This document shows, one piece after another, positions 29,363-39,602 of a DNA stretch of 64,000 nucleotides. Below the pieces are notes generated by a model, which made no database searches, was not told where the DNA came from, and worked only from the letters and a program-made list of their open reading frames with translations. The position numbers and the translations under genes were made by a program. Positions within the stretch are counted from its first letter, which is position 1. Every line of letters starts with the position of its first letter. This stretch comes from Alcaligenaceae bacterium (GTDB taxonomy: Bacteria; Pseudomonadota; Gammaproteobacteria; Burkholderiales; Burkholderiaceae_B): NCBI GenBank assembly GCA_013416445.1, contig JACCER010000001.1, forward strand, positions 248,001 to 312,000, in the 5' to 3' direction.

Positions 29363-30457
29363 ATGCCGGTACTGCTAGCCCCTGAACAGGCACCTGCGCT
29401 GCACGAACTTCTGGCGCAGGCCAATACCGCAGGCCTGGATTGCCAGCCGGCAGTCACCCGCACTCAGCCTGATCCTCGCATACAGGGCCTGGGTTCGCTG
29501 GCTTCCGCCGGCCCTACCGAAATCAGTTTTTTGTCCAACACCAAGCTGCACGATCAGTTGCGTGGGTGCAAGGCGGCGGCCGTCATCATGACGCCCGACG
29601 CCTATCAGTTGCTAGCGCCTGGCAGCTATGCCTATCAGGTTGTGCTGTGCAGCGAGCCTTACCTGATGTACGCCTTGCTGGCGCAGTGGTTTGACCAGCA
29701 CAGGGTCAAGGGCTTGGCAACAGGCATACATCCCACAGCCATAGTCGGGGCCACCGCGCAAGTTGCCGAGGGCGTCAGCATAGGCCCATATTGCATCATC
29801 GAAGAGGGTGTGCGCATAGGGCGGGGAACGCGTCTGGGGCCGCATTGCGTCATCGGCGCCGGCTCTGTACTGGGGCAAGACTGCCTTTTGCATGCGCGCG
29901 TTACGCTCTATCATAATGTAGCAGTGGGCGATCGGGCGATTTTACATTCTGGTTCGGTTTTTGGTGCTGACGGGTTTGGTTTTGCCCCTGACCCTCGCAA
30001 AGAACCTGGCGCCTGGGCGAAAATTGCCCAGATTGGCGGTGTGCTGATGGGTGACGATGTTGAAATTGGCGCCAATACCACCATCGACCGTGGCGCCCTT
30101 GAAAATACGCTCATTGGCAATGGCGTCAAGCTCGATAACCAGATCATGATAGGGCACAATTGCCAAATCGGCGACCACACCGCGATGGCAGCCTGTGTTG
30201 GCGTGGCCGGTTCAACAGTTATTGGCCGGCGCTGCACCATAGCCGGGGCGGCCATGTTGTCGGGCCACCTGGTGCTGGCCGATGACGTCCACGTCTCTGG
30301 CGGTACAGCCATCACCTCGAATATTTCCAAGGCCGGCCGCTACACTGGCGTCTATCCATACGCGGAACACATCCAGTGGCAGAAAAATGCCGCTGTCCTG
30401 GGGCAACTGGCGCAACTGCGCCGCCGCCTCATGGCTATCGAAAAAAACACACAGTAA
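29363..30457 (+). CDS. lpxD: UDP-3-O-(3-hydroxyacyl)glucosamine N-acyltransferase
   Basis: 364-aa left-handed beta-helix enzyme that adds the second acyl chain in lipid A synthesis. The N-terminal uridine-binding domain has ISFLSNTKLHDQL. Hexapeptide repeats occupy about residues 115-300, with the motif IGHNCQIGDHTAMAACVG, which contains the catalytic-His region, and a C-terminal helix. Only 6 bp separate it from skp, so the two are coupled. Confidence 0.96.
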   Translation: MPVLLAPEQAPALHELLAQANTAGLDCQPAVTRTQPDPRIQGLGSLASAGPTEISFLSNTKLHDQLRGCKAAAVIMTPDAYQLLAPGSYAYQVVLCSEPYLMYALLAQWFDQHRVKGLATGIHPTAIVGATAQVAEGVSIGPYCIIEEGVRIGRGTRLGPHCVIGAGSVLGQDCLLHARVTLYHNVAVGDRAILHSGSVFGADGFGFAPDPRKEPGAWAKIAQIGGVLMGDDVEIGANTTIDRGALENTLIGNGVKLDNQIMIGHNCQIGDHTAMAACVGVAGSTVIGRRCTIAGAAMLSGHLVLADDVHVSGGTAITSNISKAGRYTGVYPYAEHIQWQKNAAVLGQLAQLRRRLMAIEKNTQ

Positions 30458-30502
30458 CCAGGGTGTCGCATTGCGCGACACCAGCACGCAGGATATAAAA
30501 AG

Positions 30503-30952
30503 ATGGAACTCGACATTCAACAAATCATGGCGCGCCTGCCGCATCGTTATCCGATGTTGCTGGTAGACCGTGTCATAGAAATGGTGCCTGGCAAAAGCGT
30601 AGTCGCCATTAAAAACGTGTCGATCAACGAGCCGTTTTTCAATGGCCATTTCCCACACCATCCCGTGATGCCCGGTGTCCTCATCATCGAAGCGCTGGCC
30701 CAGGCCGCCGCCTTGTTTTCCTTTGAAGGCAACGATGTCAAGCCAGCCGATAAAAAAATGGCGTATTACCTGGTTGGGGTAGACGGCGCACGTTTCCGTC
30801 GTCCGGTGGTGCCTGGCGACCAATTACGCCTTGAAGTCAACGCTGAAAAAATCAGCCGCGCCATCTGCAAATACAGTGCAAGGGCAACAGTCGACGGCCT
30901 ACTGGTTGCCGAGGCCAAAATCATGTGCGCGATTCGTGAAATGGAAGAATAG
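30503..30952 (+). CDS. fabZ: 3-hydroxyacyl-ACP dehydratase FabZ
   Basis: 149-aa hot-dog-fold dehydratase of fatty-acid elongation. Signature [16 protein letters not shown] at the N-terminus, catalytic H49 in [14 protein letters not shown] and E63 in [11 protein letters not shown]. It lies between lpxD and lpxA, where it balances fatty-acid and lipid A synthesis by sharing 3-hydroxyacyl-ACP. Confidence 0.97.
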   Translation: MELDIQQIMARLPHRYPMLLVDRVIEMVPGKSVVAIKNVSINEPFFNGHFPHHPVMPGVLIIEALAQAAALFSFEGNDVKPADKKMAYYLVGVDGARFRRPVVPGDQLRLEVNAEKISRAICKYSARATVDGLLVAEAKIMCAIREMEE

Positions 30953-30954
30953 CA

Positions 30955-31749
30955 ATGGCTAGCCTGATACACCCAACGGCAATTATTGCAGCGGGTGCCC
31001 AAATAGCTGATGACGCAAGCGTTGGGCCATACAGCATAGTCGGCGAGCACGTCACTATAGGCGCAGGCACCGAAATTGGGCCGCATTGCGTAATAGATGG
31101 CCACACCACCATAGGCGCCAACAATAACTTTTACCGGTTTTGTTCTATCGGCGGTCAACCGCAAGATAAAAAATATGCCGGCGAACCTACCTGCCTGGAA
31201 ATCGGCGATGGCAATACCGTACGCGAGTATGTCACCATCAATACCGGCACAACGCAAGACCAGGGTGTCACCCGCATAGGCGACGACAACTGGATCATGG
31301 CTTATGTGCATATCGCGCACGACTGCCAAATTGGCGACCACACCATTATTGCCAACAGCGTGCAGCTTGCCGGCCATGTGCATCTGGGCGATTGGGCGAT
31401 TCTGGGCGGCCTGTGTGCCGTGCATCAGTTTGTACGCATAGGTGCACACACCATGATAGGCGGCACTAGCCCCATACGCCAAGACACTCCCCCTTATATT
31501 ATTGGCGCAGGCGCTCCATTTCGTCCTGTGGGCATCAATTCCGAAGGCCTGAGCCGACGTGGTTACAGCCCCGAAGCCATCGCGGCCCTGAAAGAGGCCT
31601 ACAAGCTGCTGTACCGTCGCAATCTCAAGGTCGATGAGGCCTGCGAACGCATGCGTGCATTGCAGCAGGAAAGGCCGTTGGCAAACGATGCCCTGCAGGT
31701 AATGATAGATTTCCTGGCTGCATCTACACGCGGCATAGCTCGTTCATGA
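30955..31749 (+). CDS. lpxA: UDP-N-acetylglucosamine O-acyltransferase
   Basis: 264-aa acyltransferase of the first lipid A step. Hexapeptide repeats begin [20 protein letters not shown]; catalytic-site region [18 protein letters not shown]; then [19 protein letters not shown] and a helical C-terminus. It starts 2 bp after fabZ and its stop overlaps the lpxB start (ATGA). Confidence 0.97.
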   Translation: MASLIHPTAIIAAGAQIADDASVGPYSIVGEHVTIGAGTEIGPHCVIDGHTTIGANNNFYRFCSIGGQPQDKKYAGEPTCLEIGDGNTVREYVTINTGTTQDQGVTRIGDDNWIMAYVHIAHDCQIGDHTIIANSVQLAGHVHLGDWAILGGLCAVHQFVRIGAHTMIGGTSPIRQDTPPYIIGAGAPFRPVGINSEGLSRRGYSPEAIAALKEAYKLLYRRNLKVDEACERMRALQQERPLANDALQVMIDFLAASTRGIARS

Positions 31750-33005
31750 GCTTGCGTGTCGGCATGGTGGCTGGCGAGCCTTCAGGCGATCTGCTGGCTG
31801 CCAGGGTTATACAAGGTATAGCTCAAGATGTTGCCGGCAACCATTGTGAAGGCATAGGGGGCCCGGCCATGCAGCGCCAGGGGTTCAATGCCTGGCACCC
31901 CATGGATGCCCTGACGGTTTTCGGCTATGTCGATGCGCTTAAACGCTTGCCCAGTCTGCTTGCTACCTATGCCAACGTAAAAAAGCGCTGGCTGGCGCAA
32001 AGACCCGATGTTTTCGTTGGGGTTGACGCGCCCGACTTCAACCTGCGCCTGGAACTGCAACTGAAACAGGCGGGTATCCCTACTGTACACTTTGTGGGGC
32101 CATCCATCTGGGCCTGGCGCTATGAGCGCATACACAAGATACGCGAAGCAGTCTCGCATATGCTGGTGCTGTTCCCTTTCGAAGAAGAGCTCTATCAGAA
32201 AGAAGGTGTGCCGGTAACCTATGTGGGCCATCCTTTGGCCGAGTTGATACCCATGCAGTCCGATCGCCTGTCGGCGCGCCGCTACCTGGGGGTAGCCCCA
32301 GACGCTCGTGTGCTGGCCCTGATGCCAGGCAGCCGGGCTTCCGAGATCAAGTTGCTGGCGCCGCGCTTTTTGCAAGCAGTGCAGTTGTTGAACAAACAAG
32401 ATCCCCACTTGCAGGTGCTGGTGCCCATGGTGAATGCCGCGCGTCGCACTGAGTTCCAGGCGCTGCTAAGACAATATCCTATCGCCAATTGCCGCATTAT
32501 TGAGCAGGCTGGTCCTGGCCAGGTCGTGGCGCGTCCATCCGCATTCACCCACAATGCGGCGGCAGACGGCGGGGTAGATACAGATGCTTATTTTTCGGCG
32601 CGTCCAGCAGCCTGGAATGTAATGCAGGCCGCCGATGCGGTTCTGGTTGCCAGCGGTACGGCCACGCTGGAAGCAGCGTTGTTCAAGCGGCCCATGGTAA
32701 TTTCTTATGTTTTGTCGCCACTAATGAAACGCCTGATGGAATGGAAGTCGGGTCAATCCCGTCCCTATGTTCCTTGGGTGGGCTTGCCCAACGTATTGGC
32801 GGGTGAATTCGTCGTGCCCGAACTGTTGCAAGACGACGCCACACCACAAGCTCTGGCTGAGGCAAGTTGGAAGGCACTGACCGATAAGCCTTATGCGCAA
32901 CAGGTGGCGCAGCGCTTTGTGGCCATACACGAATCCTTGTCGCGCGATACCCCGGCCTTGGCGGCGCAGGCGATTATCCAGCAGGCTCGCCATGGAGCAG
33001 CCTGA
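31746..33005 (+). CDS. lpxB: Lipid A disaccharide synthase
   Basis: 419-aa GT-B glycosyltransferase joining UDP-diacylglucosamine and lipid X. Signatures: [70 protein letters not shown] and [16 protein letters not shown]. Residues about 253-292 (between IIEQAGPG and MQAADAVLV) look like an extra loop relative to the usual 380-390 aa. The start overlaps lpxA (ATGA) and the end overlaps rnhB by 14 bp. Confidence 0.96.
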   Translation: MSLRVGMVAGEPSGDLLAARVIQGIAQDVAGNHCEGIGGPAMQRQGFNAWHPMDALTVFGYVDALKRLPSLLATYANVKKRWLAQRPDVFVGVDAPDFNLRLELQLKQAGIPTVHFVGPSIWAWRYERIHKIREAVSHMLVLFPFEEELYQKEGVPVTYVGHPLAELIPMQSDRLSARRYLGVAPDARVLALMPGSRASEIKLLAPRFLQAVQLLNKQDPHLQVLVPMVNAARRTEFQALLRQYPIANCRIIEQAGPGQVVARPSAFTHNAAADGGVDTDAYFSARPAAWNVMQAADAVLVASGTATLEAALFKRPMVISYVLSPLMKRLMEWKSGQSRPYVPWVGLPNVLAGEFVVPELLQDDATPQALAEASWKALTDKPYAQQVAQRFVAIHESLSRDTPALAAQAIIQQARHGAA

Positions 33006-33615
33006 CCTGTTTGCTGGGCTGGAGTCTAAGCTCTCTTATGTTGCGGGAATAGACGAAGCGGGGCGTGGCCCCCTGGCTGGCCCGGTGTACGCTGCGGCTG
33101 TCATTCTTGACCTGGCCAGGCCCATAATGGGGCTGAACGACTCCAAAAAGCTTAGTGCAATACGACGCGACCAACTGGCCGACCAAATACGCCGCGACGC
33201 CCTGGCTTGGTGCATAGCAAGCGCCAGCGTGGAAGAAATTGACAGCCTGAATATTTTGCAAGCCACTATGCTGGCCATGCGGCGCGCTTGCGAAGGCTTG
33301 TCCTTGAGGCCTGATCAAGTTCTGGTGGACGGTAATCGCGTGCCTTTGGGCTTGGCGTGTCCGGCTCAAGCCATAGTCAAGGGTGACGCCACGGTGGCGG
33401 CCATTTCGGCGGCATCGATACTGGCCAAGACCGCCCGCGATGCCGACTGCCTGGCTTTGCACCAGGCCTACCCGGATTATGCTTTTGACCAGCACAAGGG
33501 GTATGGCACGGCGCTGCACCTGGCACGGCTGGCAAGCCATGGGCCGTGCCCAGCCCACAGGCGCAGTTTCGCGCCTGTCAGGCGTTTGCTGATTGCCGCG
33601 CCTGGCACTGACTAA
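32992..33615 (+). CDS. rnhB: Ribonuclease HII
   Basis: 207-aa endonuclease removing RNA, including single ribonucleotides, from RNA-DNA hybrids. Catalytic residues lie in [26 protein letters not shown], and the later Asp in [14 protein letters not shown] 32992 (MEQPDLFAG) was chosen over a longer frame inside lpxB. The lpxB-rnhB overlap indicates one operon. Confidence 0.95.
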   Translation: MEQPDLFAGLESKLSYVAGIDEAGRGPLAGPVYAAAVILDLARPIMGLNDSKKLSAIRRDQLADQIRRDALAWCIASASVEEIDSLNILQATMLAMRRACEGLSLRPDQVLVDGNRVPLGLACPAQAIVKGDATVAAISAASILAKTARDADCLALHQAYPDYAFDQHKGYGTALHLARLASHGPCPAHRRSFAPVRRLLIAAPGTD

Positions 33616-33629
33616 GATAATCTTGATAT

Positions 33630-34430
33630 ATGAAGCATATCAGTTCGCGCGATAACCCCGTGTATAAACGATTGCTGCGCTTGGCGGAAGGCAAGCGGGC
33701 CTTGAACGCCGATGGGCAGGCCGCAGGCCACCAGGTTGTGCTTGAAGGTGTGCACCTATGCCAGGCCTGGCTGCAATATATGGGCAGCCCGGAACTGGCC
33801 TTGTTTGATGCCAAACGCCTGGAACACAATGCTGAAATAACCGCATTGACACAAGCGCTTGATATTAGTTTGTGCATGTCTTTTGAACCTGCTTTGATGC
33901 AGCGTTTGTCGCAAGTAGAGCACGGGCAGGGCGTATGTTTTGTGGTGCAGGTGCCCGCGCCTTTGTTGCCCGCGCGCATAGAGCACAATTGTATTTGGCT
34001 GGACAGGGTGCAAGACCCTGGCAATGTAGGCACTTTGTTGCGTACTGCAGCAGCTGCAGGCATAAAGCATGCTTATTTGTCATCAGGTTGCGCTTCAGCC
34101 TGGTCGCCCAAGGTGCTGCGTAGTGCCCAGGGCGCGCATTTCGTAATGGCTATTCACGAGCAGGTGGATTTGCTGCGCTTGCATGACAGACTGGTCGTAC
34201 CTTTGCTGGCGACGGCGCTGGATGATGCCTCGTCGCTATACCAAACGTCCTTGCCCATGAATTGCGCCTGGTTGCTGGGCAATGAAGGGCAGGGGGTTGA
34301 TGCAGCCTTGTTGGCGCTGGCGGATCAGCGGGTGTTCATACCGCAAGCGGAGAACGTGGAATCGCTGAACGTAGCGGTGGCGGCGGGAATCTGTTTGTTT
34401 GAGCAGCGGCGGCAGCAAAGTACCGTATAA
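33630..34430 (+). CDS. TrmH/SpoU-family RNA 2'-O-methyltransferase
   Basis: 266-aa SPOUT (trefoil-knot) methyltransferase. The N-terminal substrate-binding region begins ISSRDNPVYKRLLRLAEG, typical of 23S rRNA methylases of the TsnR/RlmB group; the SAM knot motifs are LDRVQDPGNVGTLLRTA, LLGNEGQGVD and ESLNVAVAAGICLFEQRR. The exact nucleotide target cannot be told from sequence. It ends the long rpsB-to-rnhB plus-strand run, 15 bp after rnhB. Confidence 0.9.
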   Translation: MKHISSRDNPVYKRLLRLAEGKRALNADGQAAGHQVVLEGVHLCQAWLQYMGSPELALFDAKRLEHNAEITALTQALDISLCMSFEPALMQRLSQVEHGQGVCFVVQVPAPLLPARIEHNCIWLDRVQDPGNVGTLLRTAAAAGIKHAYLSSGCASAWSPKVLRSAQGAHFVMAIHEQVDLLRLHDRLVVPLLATALDDASSLYQTSLPMNCAWLLGNEGQGVDAALLALADQRVFIPQAENVESLNVAVAAGICLFEQRRQQSTV

Positions 34431-34456
34431 AGGCAATACGGTGTTTTCAAGGCGCA

Positions 34457-34642
34457 GTTATCAGGGGTGGGTGTGTGGGTCAGTGCGGCGGTAGGCGTGC
34501 GCCGCGTGCTGACGAAGGGAAGCCGGGGGCAGTCGTCGGCCGCTGTTTGCGCAGCGAGTTCGGCCGACGCCCGGCTGTACGAGGCAGACGCGGAAACAAG
34601 CACGCCGTGCCGGCACTGACCCACACACCCACCCCTGATAAC
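34457..34642. repeat. 186-bp foldback element with 30-bp perfect terminal inverted repeats
   Basis: Bases 34457-34486 and 34613-34642 are perfect reverse complements (ends GTTATCAGGGG / CCCCTGATAAC). Inside, further arms pair in register: GGCGTGC (34494-34500) with GCACGCC (34600-34606), AGCCGGG (34521-34527) with CCCGGCT (34570-34576), and CGTCGGCCG (34534-34542) with CGGCCGACG (34561-34569). The whole unit can fold into one long hairpin. It has no significant open frame and no obvious target-site duplication. It occupies the gap between the convergent methyltransferase and ppsR genes. Confidence 0.8.
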
Positions 34643-34690
34643 GTCATCAGTAATCAGCCTGATGAATCAGTCTCGTTACCTTCCAACTGG

Positions 34691-35524
34691 TCAATAAATC
34701 CTTCTATCCAGCCCAACCTCATCCAGCACCTTCGTGGAAATTTCTTCTATTGACTTGGTTGTTGTCGACAGCCAGGGAATATTTTCCATGCGCATCAGGC
34801 GTTCTGCTTCGGCCACCTCGTGACGGCACTGCTTGATGGATGCATATTGGCTATTGGGACGACGTTCGTTGCGCACCTCGGCCAGGCGCGCCGGCTGAAT
34901 CGACAAGCCAAACAGCTTCTTGCGAAACGGCGCCAGCGTGGCTGGCAGCATTCCGCGGTCGAAGTCTTCTGGAATTAAAGGGAAATTTGCCGCTTTCACG
35001 GCATACTGCATTGCCAGATACAGACTGGTTGGCGTTTTTCCGCAACGCGACACACCCACCAGGATGACATCGGCCTGCTCCAGGCCATGTACGAATTGAC
35101 CATCATCGTGAGCCAGGCTGAAATTGATGGCTTCGATACGATTGTTGTATTGCTTCGACAAGCCCCCCATGTGGGAACGGCCCACCGAATGGCTGGACTT
35201 TACCCCCAGCGCCGTTTCAATATGCTGCACAAAAGTACCGAACAGATCAAGAAACGTACAATTTGCCGACCGTATGGTCTGGGATATTTCGGGGTCAACC
35301 AAAGTGCTGAACACCAGTGGCGGCGCGTTTTGCTCTTGGGCGCACTTATTGATGCGCACTGCAGCGGCAGTGGCTTTTTCCAAGGTATCCAGGAAAGGAA
35401 TACGTATCGCTTCGAACTTGATTTGCTCGAACTGCGACAGTACGGAATTGCTGAAAGTTTCGGCCGTAATGCCGGTGCTGTCCGAGACAACGAATACAGT
35501 GCGTTCGATAATAGGAGTGGTCAT
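34691..35524 (-). CDS. ppsR: PEP synthase regulatory kinase / pyrophosphorylase
   Basis: 277-aa DUF299 protein that inactivates PEP synthase by ADP-dependent phosphorylation and reactivates it by Pi-dependent dephosphorylation. Signatures: VFVVSDSTGITAETFSNSVL, P-loop VGVSRCGKTPTSLYLAMQ, and the SKQYNNRIEAINFSLAHDDG segment (about residues 123-142). It is divergent from its substrate gene ppsA with a 177-bp gap, the canonical arrangement. Confidence 0.95.
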   Translation of the reverse strand: MTTPIIERTVFVVSDSTGITAETFSNSVLSQFEQIKFEAIRIPFLDTLEKATAAAVRINKCAQEQNAPPLVFSTLVDPEISQTIRSANCTFLDLFGTFVQHIETALGVKSSHSVGRSHMGGLSKQYNNRIEAINFSLAHDDGQFVHGLEQADVILVGVSRCGKTPTSLYLAMQYAVKAANFPLIPEDFDRGMLPATLAPFRKKLFGLSIQPARLAEVRNERRPNSQYASIKQCRHEVAEAERLMRMENIPWLSTTTKSIEEISTKVLDEVGLDRRIY

Positions 35525-35701
35525 GGAATAGTTAATACAGAAGATGCCGGAAACGGTACAATCGCAAGGTTAACAGTCGCCTTCATCGCAGGCAAGGCTG
35601 GTTCGCTTAATGCACAAACCTGTAAACCCGGTGCCAACACCCGGCTTGCAGCCTTCGCGCCGTATGCAAACAAGCTTTCTTCTATAGTTTAAAGGTGACT
35701 T

Positions 35702-38068
35702 ATGTCTTATGTTGTATCTTTCGAGCAACTCCGCATGACGGATGTCGACTCGGTAGGAGGTAAAAACGCATCACTTGGTGAAATGATCAGTCAGCTGGCA
35801 GGGGCAGGGGTCCGGGTTCCGGGCGGTTTTGCTACAACCGCCGATGCTTTCCGCGACTTTCTGCTGTCCACTAAGCTTGACCAGCGTATTGCCGACCGCC
35901 TGCTCACGCTCGACTCCGAAGACGTGCGTGAACTGGCCAATGCCGGTGCCGAAATCCGCCAATGGATCATCGACACCCCGTTTCCTGCCGATTTCGAGCA
36001 GGCTATTCGGGGCGCGTTCGCCGAACTCGATGCCGACGGCCAGGGTTCGTTTGCCGTGCGCTCATCGGCCACCGCCGAAGACCTTCCTGACGCTTCATTT
36101 GCCGGGCAACAGGAAACCTATCTGAACGTAGTCGGCATCGACGAAGTCCTAGAGAAAATCCGTCACGTATTTGCTTCGTTGTACAACGACCGCGCCATTT
36201 CCTATCGCGTGCATAGGGGTTATGCCCATGCAGAAGTCGCCTTGTCGGCTGGCATACAGCGCATGGTGCGTTCCGATCGCGGTGCGGCTGGCGTCATGTT
36301 TACCCTTGATACCGAATCGGGCTTCAAAGACGTCGTATTCCTCACATCGTCTTACGGGCTGGGTGAAACCGTGGTGCAGGGTGCCGTCAACCCTGACGAA
36401 TTCTACGTTTTCAAGCCTACGCTTGAATCTAACCACTACCCCATCATCAGCCGCCGTATCGGTTCCAAGCTGCTGAAAATGGAATTCGACCCCGACCGCT
36501 CAACTGACCACGCCGTGCGCACAGTCGACGTGCCCGTATCCGAGCGCAATCGCTATTCACTGACCGACGACGAGGTCATTGAATTGGCCCGCTATGCCGT
36601 CATCATTGAAAAGCACTATCAGCGTCCCATGGATATCGAATGGGGCCGCGATGGCATCGATGGCAAAATTTACATCCTTCAGGCACGTCCGGAAACAGTC
36701 AAGTCGCAGCAAGGGCACCACGATGTGCAAGAACGCTATCGCCTCAAGGCTACTGGCGAAGTCCTGATCACCGGGCGCGCCATTGGCCAGAAAATCGGCT
36801 CGGGCAAGGTGCGGGTCGTAGGCGATATTTCCCAGATGGATCAGGTAAAGCGCGGCGATATCCTGGTAACCGACATGACTGACCCCAATTGGGAACCGGT
36901 CATGAAACTGGCCTCAGCCATTGTTACCAATCGTGGCGGGCGTACATGCCATGCGGCCATTATTGCGCGTGAACTTGGCATACCCGCCGTGGTGGGCTGC
37001 GCCAACGCTACCGATGTGCTGGGCGATGGCAGGGAAGTCACCGTTTCATGCGCTGAAGGCGACGAAGGGCGCATTTACGATGGCCTGATCGAAACCGAAA
37101 TCGAAGAAGTACGCTGGGGCGAAATGCCCGATATCGGCCTGAAGGTCATGATGAACGTCGGCAATCCACAACTGGCTTTCGACTTTTCGCAAATCCCCAA
37201 CCACGGCGTAGGGCTCGCACGCCTGGAATTCATCATCAACAACAACATCAACGTACACCCCAAGGCGGTGCTCGATTACCCCAATGTTGATGCCGAACTT
37301 AAAAAAGCGGTTGAATCCGCGGCGCGTGGCTATGCCAGCCCCAGGGCATTCTTTGTTGAAAAAATGGCCGAGGGCATAAGCACTTTGGCCGCTGCGTTTT
37401 ATCCCAAGCCCGTCATTGTGCGCTTGTCCGACTTCAAGTCAAATGAATACCGCAAGCTGGTGGGCGGTTCGCGCTACGAGCCTGAAGAAGAAAACCCCAT
37501 GTTGGGCTTCCGTGGCGCATCGCGCTACGTATCGGCTGAGTTTGAAGAGTGCTTCAAAATGGAATGCGAAGCGCTGAAAAAAGTGCGCGACGACATGGGC
37601 CTGACCAACGTTGAAATCATGGTGCCATTCGTACGTACCTTGCCGCAGGCGGCCAAAGTGGTTGACCTTCTGGCCAAGAACGGCTTGGCGCGTGGCGAAA
37701 ACGGCTTGCGCCTGATCATGATGTGCGAAGTGCCTTCCAATGCTATCCTGGCCGATCAGTTCCTGCATTACTTCGATGGCTTTTCCATTGGTTCCAACGA
37801 CATGACTCAGCTTACGCTCGGCCTTGATCGTGATTCCGGCATGGAATTATTGGCAGCCGACTTCGACGAACGCGACGAGGCCGTGAAATTCATGCTTAGC
37901 CGCGCCATCAAGGCTTGCCTGGATGTCGGCAAGTATGTAGGCATTTGCGGCCAAGGCCCCAGTGATCACCCAGATCTGGCTGAATGGCTGCGCGACCAGG
38001 GCATCTTGTCTATGTCCCTGAACCCGGATACGGTGGTTGATACTTGGCAGCGTTTGGCAACTAAGTAA
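35702..38068 (+). CDS. ppsA: Phosphoenolpyruvate synthase
   Basis: 788-aa gluconeogenic enzyme converting pyruvate and ATP to PEP, AMP and Pi. The N-terminal ATP-binding domain has [12 protein letters not shown] and [20 protein letters not shown]; the phospho-histidine is H417 in [15 protein letters not shown], with the adjacent threonine that PpsR would phosphorylate; the C-terminal PEP/pyruvate barrel has [14 protein letters not shown] and [16 protein letters not shown] precedes the ATG. Followed by a strong terminator. Confidence 0.97.
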   Translation: MSYVVSFEQLRMTDVDSVGGKNASLGEMISQLAGAGVRVPGGFATTADAFRDFLLSTKLDQRIADRLLTLDSEDVRELANAGAEIRQWIIDTPFPADFEQAIRGAFAELDADGQGSFAVRSSATAEDLPDASFAGQQETYLNVVGIDEVLEKIRHVFASLYNDRAISYRVHRGYAHAEVALSAGIQRMVRSDRGAAGVMFTLDTESGFKDVVFLTSSYGLGETVVQGAVNPDEFYVFKPTLESNHYPIISRRIGSKLLKMEFDPDRSTDHAVRTVDVPVSERNRYSLTDDEVIELARYAVIIEKHYQRPMDIEWGRDGIDGKIYILQARPETVKSQQGHHDVQERYRLKATGEVLITGRAIGQKIGSGKVRVVGDISQMDQVKRGDILVTDMTDPNWEPVMKLASAIVTNRGGRTCHAAIIARELGIPAVVGCANATDVLGDGREVTVSCAEGDEGRIYDGLIETEIEEVRWGEMPDIGLKVMMNVGNPQLAFDFSQIPNHGVGLARLEFIINNNINVHPKAVLDYPNVDAELKKAVESAARGYASPRAFFVEKMAEGISTLAAAFYPKPVIVRLSDFKSNEYRKLVGGSRYEPEEENPMLGFRGASRYVSAEFEECFKMECEALKKVRDDMGLTNVEIMVPFVRTLPQAAKVVDLLAKNGLARGENGLRLIMMCEVPSNAILADQFLHYFDGFSIGSNDMTQLTLGLDRDSGMELLAADFDERDEAVKFMLSRAIKACLDVGKYVGICGQGPSDHPDLAEWLRDQGILSMSLNPDTVVDTWQRLATK

Positions 38069-38104
38069 ACGCAACTCGATACCTGCCATATCCTAAGCAA
38101 CATG

Positions 38105-38139
38105 AAAATGGCGTTCCATACACTGGAACGCCATTTTTT
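38105..38139 (+). terminator. Intrinsic terminator of ppsA
   Basis: A 14-bp perfect stem (AAAATGGCGTTCCA, loop TACAC, then its complement) running into TTTTTT at 38134-38139. It begins 37 bases after the ppsA stop. Confidence 0.9.
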
Positions 38140-38222
38140 ATGAATACCAGTAACTGAAGTCATGGCCGCTCAATTAGCACTACAGTAGTATTAATCTTGG
38201 CACAGGCAAGGAGTCACAAGCA

Positions 38223-38270
38223 ATGAAACCCCAAGCTCGTCACCTTGTCATTGTTGGTGTTTTTATATAG
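38223..38270 (+). CDS. Possible 15-aa leader peptide upstream of ogt
   Basis: ATG 38223 is preceded by AAGGAG (38208-38213) at 9 bases and encodes MKPQARHLVIVGVFI before TAG at 38268. Its ribosome site is better than that of ogt, whose ATG is 18 bases after this stop. It may be a translated leader or upstream open frame that couples or tunes ogt translation. No homologue is recognised; it could equally be a chance frame. Confidence 0.3.
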   Translation: MKPQARHLVIVGVFI

Positions 38271-38287
38271 CGCAAAGGCTAATTATC

Positions 38288-38989
38288 ATGTTTTACGCAC
38301 AGATGTCGTCAGCTCTGGGCCCCATCTTGATGTGCTCTGATGGAACCCACTTGAACGGGCTGTACTTTGTAGGTCAGAAAGACTGCCCATCATTGACGGG
38401 TTTACCTCCGCCTTTGCCTGAAGCCGATGACCCTACAGCCGGCTTTATGTCGGGTATTGCCATTAAAACGTTCAAGGCCAGCAAGCAGCCTGATACTGAT
38501 TTATTCGGGCCAGCCAATTTGGCCAGAATGGAGTCGGGTTCAAATAGTACTGCGTTGGAAAGCCCGCCTGCCTGCGCTCGTATACGTTGTGATCCCGATT
38601 CTTTGTTCTATATGCAAGCTCCAACGCCTGATGGCGCCAAGGCTGTGTTCCAGCAAACACAAAAAGAGCTATCCGAGTATTTTTACGGTGAACGAACCGA
38701 GTTTGACGTGCCATTAGAGGTTGAGGGCACTGAATTCCAGAAAAAAGTATGGCGCGCCTTGCGCGATATACCTTATGGGCAGTCGGTGTCGTATACCGAT
38801 GTGGCACGCACCGCAGGGCTGACTGCGCATCATGGGCGGCCCGTGGGTACGGCAGTGGGGCGCAACCCCATCAGCATCATCATCCCTTGCCACAGGGTGT
38901 TATCAAGCGCGGGTGCGTTGGCGGGGTATACGGGCGGGCTGGAGCGCAAGTTTGCCTTGCTGAAGCTGGAAGGGTTTAGCCTGGCTTAG
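38288..38989 (+). CDS. ogt: Methylated-DNA-protein cysteine methyltransferase with an internal insert
   Basis: 233-aa suicide repair protein that takes the methyl group from O6-methylguanine onto C201 in the motif IIIPCHRVLSS. The DNA-binding region FQKKVWRALRDIPYGQSVSY and the asparagine hinge GRNPIS are intact. The usual length is about 160-180 aa; here about 75 residues (roughly 37-112, Pro/Ser/Ala-rich) separate the N-terminal YFVGQK strand from the helix KAVFQQTQKELSEYFYGE. AAAGG lies 8 bases before the ATG. Confidence 0.9.
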   Translation: MFYAQMSSALGPILMCSDGTHLNGLYFVGQKDCPSLTGLPPPLPEADDPTAGFMSGIAIKTFKASKQPDTDLFGPANLARMESGSNSTALESPPACARIRCDPDSLFYMQAPTPDGAKAVFQQTQKELSEYFYGERTEFDVPLEVEGTEFQKKVWRALRDIPYGQSVSYTDVARTAGLTAHHGRPVGTAVGRNPISIIIPCHRVLSSAGALAGYTGGLERKFALLKLEGFSLA

Positions 38990-39092
38990 CAAGGGACGGG
39001 GTGCCGGGTTACCTGCCTGGCGGCCCTAAACCCAACCTACGAAAACCTTAAGTAAGTATCATTCTGGCTAATCCGACCTGTGTGCGTAGCTG

Positions 39093-39545
39093 CTAATTAC
39101 GCGTATCGTGCTTCATCAGGCGTTCTTTTTCGCGTTCCCAGTCTTTGTCGCGCTGTACGTCACGCTTGTCGTGCAGCTTTTTCCCGCGTCCCAGGCCAAA
39201 ATCAAGCTTGATACGGCCATTTTTATAGTGCAGGTTCAAAGGTACCAGTGTATAGCCACGCTGTTCGACTTTGCCTATCAGTTTGCTGATTTCTTCGGCG
39301 TGAAGCAACAGCTTGCGTGTGCGTGTGGCGTTAGGGTGGATGTGCGTGGAGGCGGTGGGCAATGGGCTGACGTGCATGCCTATGATCCATAGGGCGCCGT
39401 CGCGCACGATAACGTAGCTTTCCTTGAGCTGTACGTGACCGGCGCGTATGGCTTTTACCTCCCAGCCTTCAAGCACAAGACCCGCCTCGTAGCGGTCTTC
39501 AATAAAATAATCGTGCGTTGCTTTGCGGTTGTCGACAATGCTCAT
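39093..39545 (-). CDS. smpB: SsrA-binding protein SmpB
   Basis: 150-aa partner of tmRNA in ribosome rescue. Signatures: [30 protein letters not shown], and the basic C-terminal tail [18 protein letters not shown] that enters the mRNA channel. It is divergent from ratA-rnfH with a 57-bp gap, a conserved proteobacterial trio. The tmRNA gene itself was not seen in this window. Confidence 0.96.
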   Translation of the reverse strand: MSIVDNRKATHDYFIEDRYEAGLVLEGWEVKAIRAGHVQLKESYVIVRDGALWIIGMHVSPLPTASTHIHPNATRTRKLLLHAEEISKLIGKVEQRGYTLVPLNLHYKNGRIKLDFGLGRGKKLHDKRDVQRDKDWEREKERLMKHDTRN

Positions 39546-39602
39546 GAATCAATTCAGTTATAGACTGTAAAATCAATACATTCTATCCATTAACGACTTT
39601 CA

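Noticed and set aside
34457-34642. Insertion sequence with transposase
   Set aside because: The element has no open frame long enough for a transposase and no obvious target duplication, so it is listed only as a foldback repeat.
35683-35688. TATAGT as -10 of ppsA
   Set aside because: It would start transcription inside the ribosome site; no matching -35 found.
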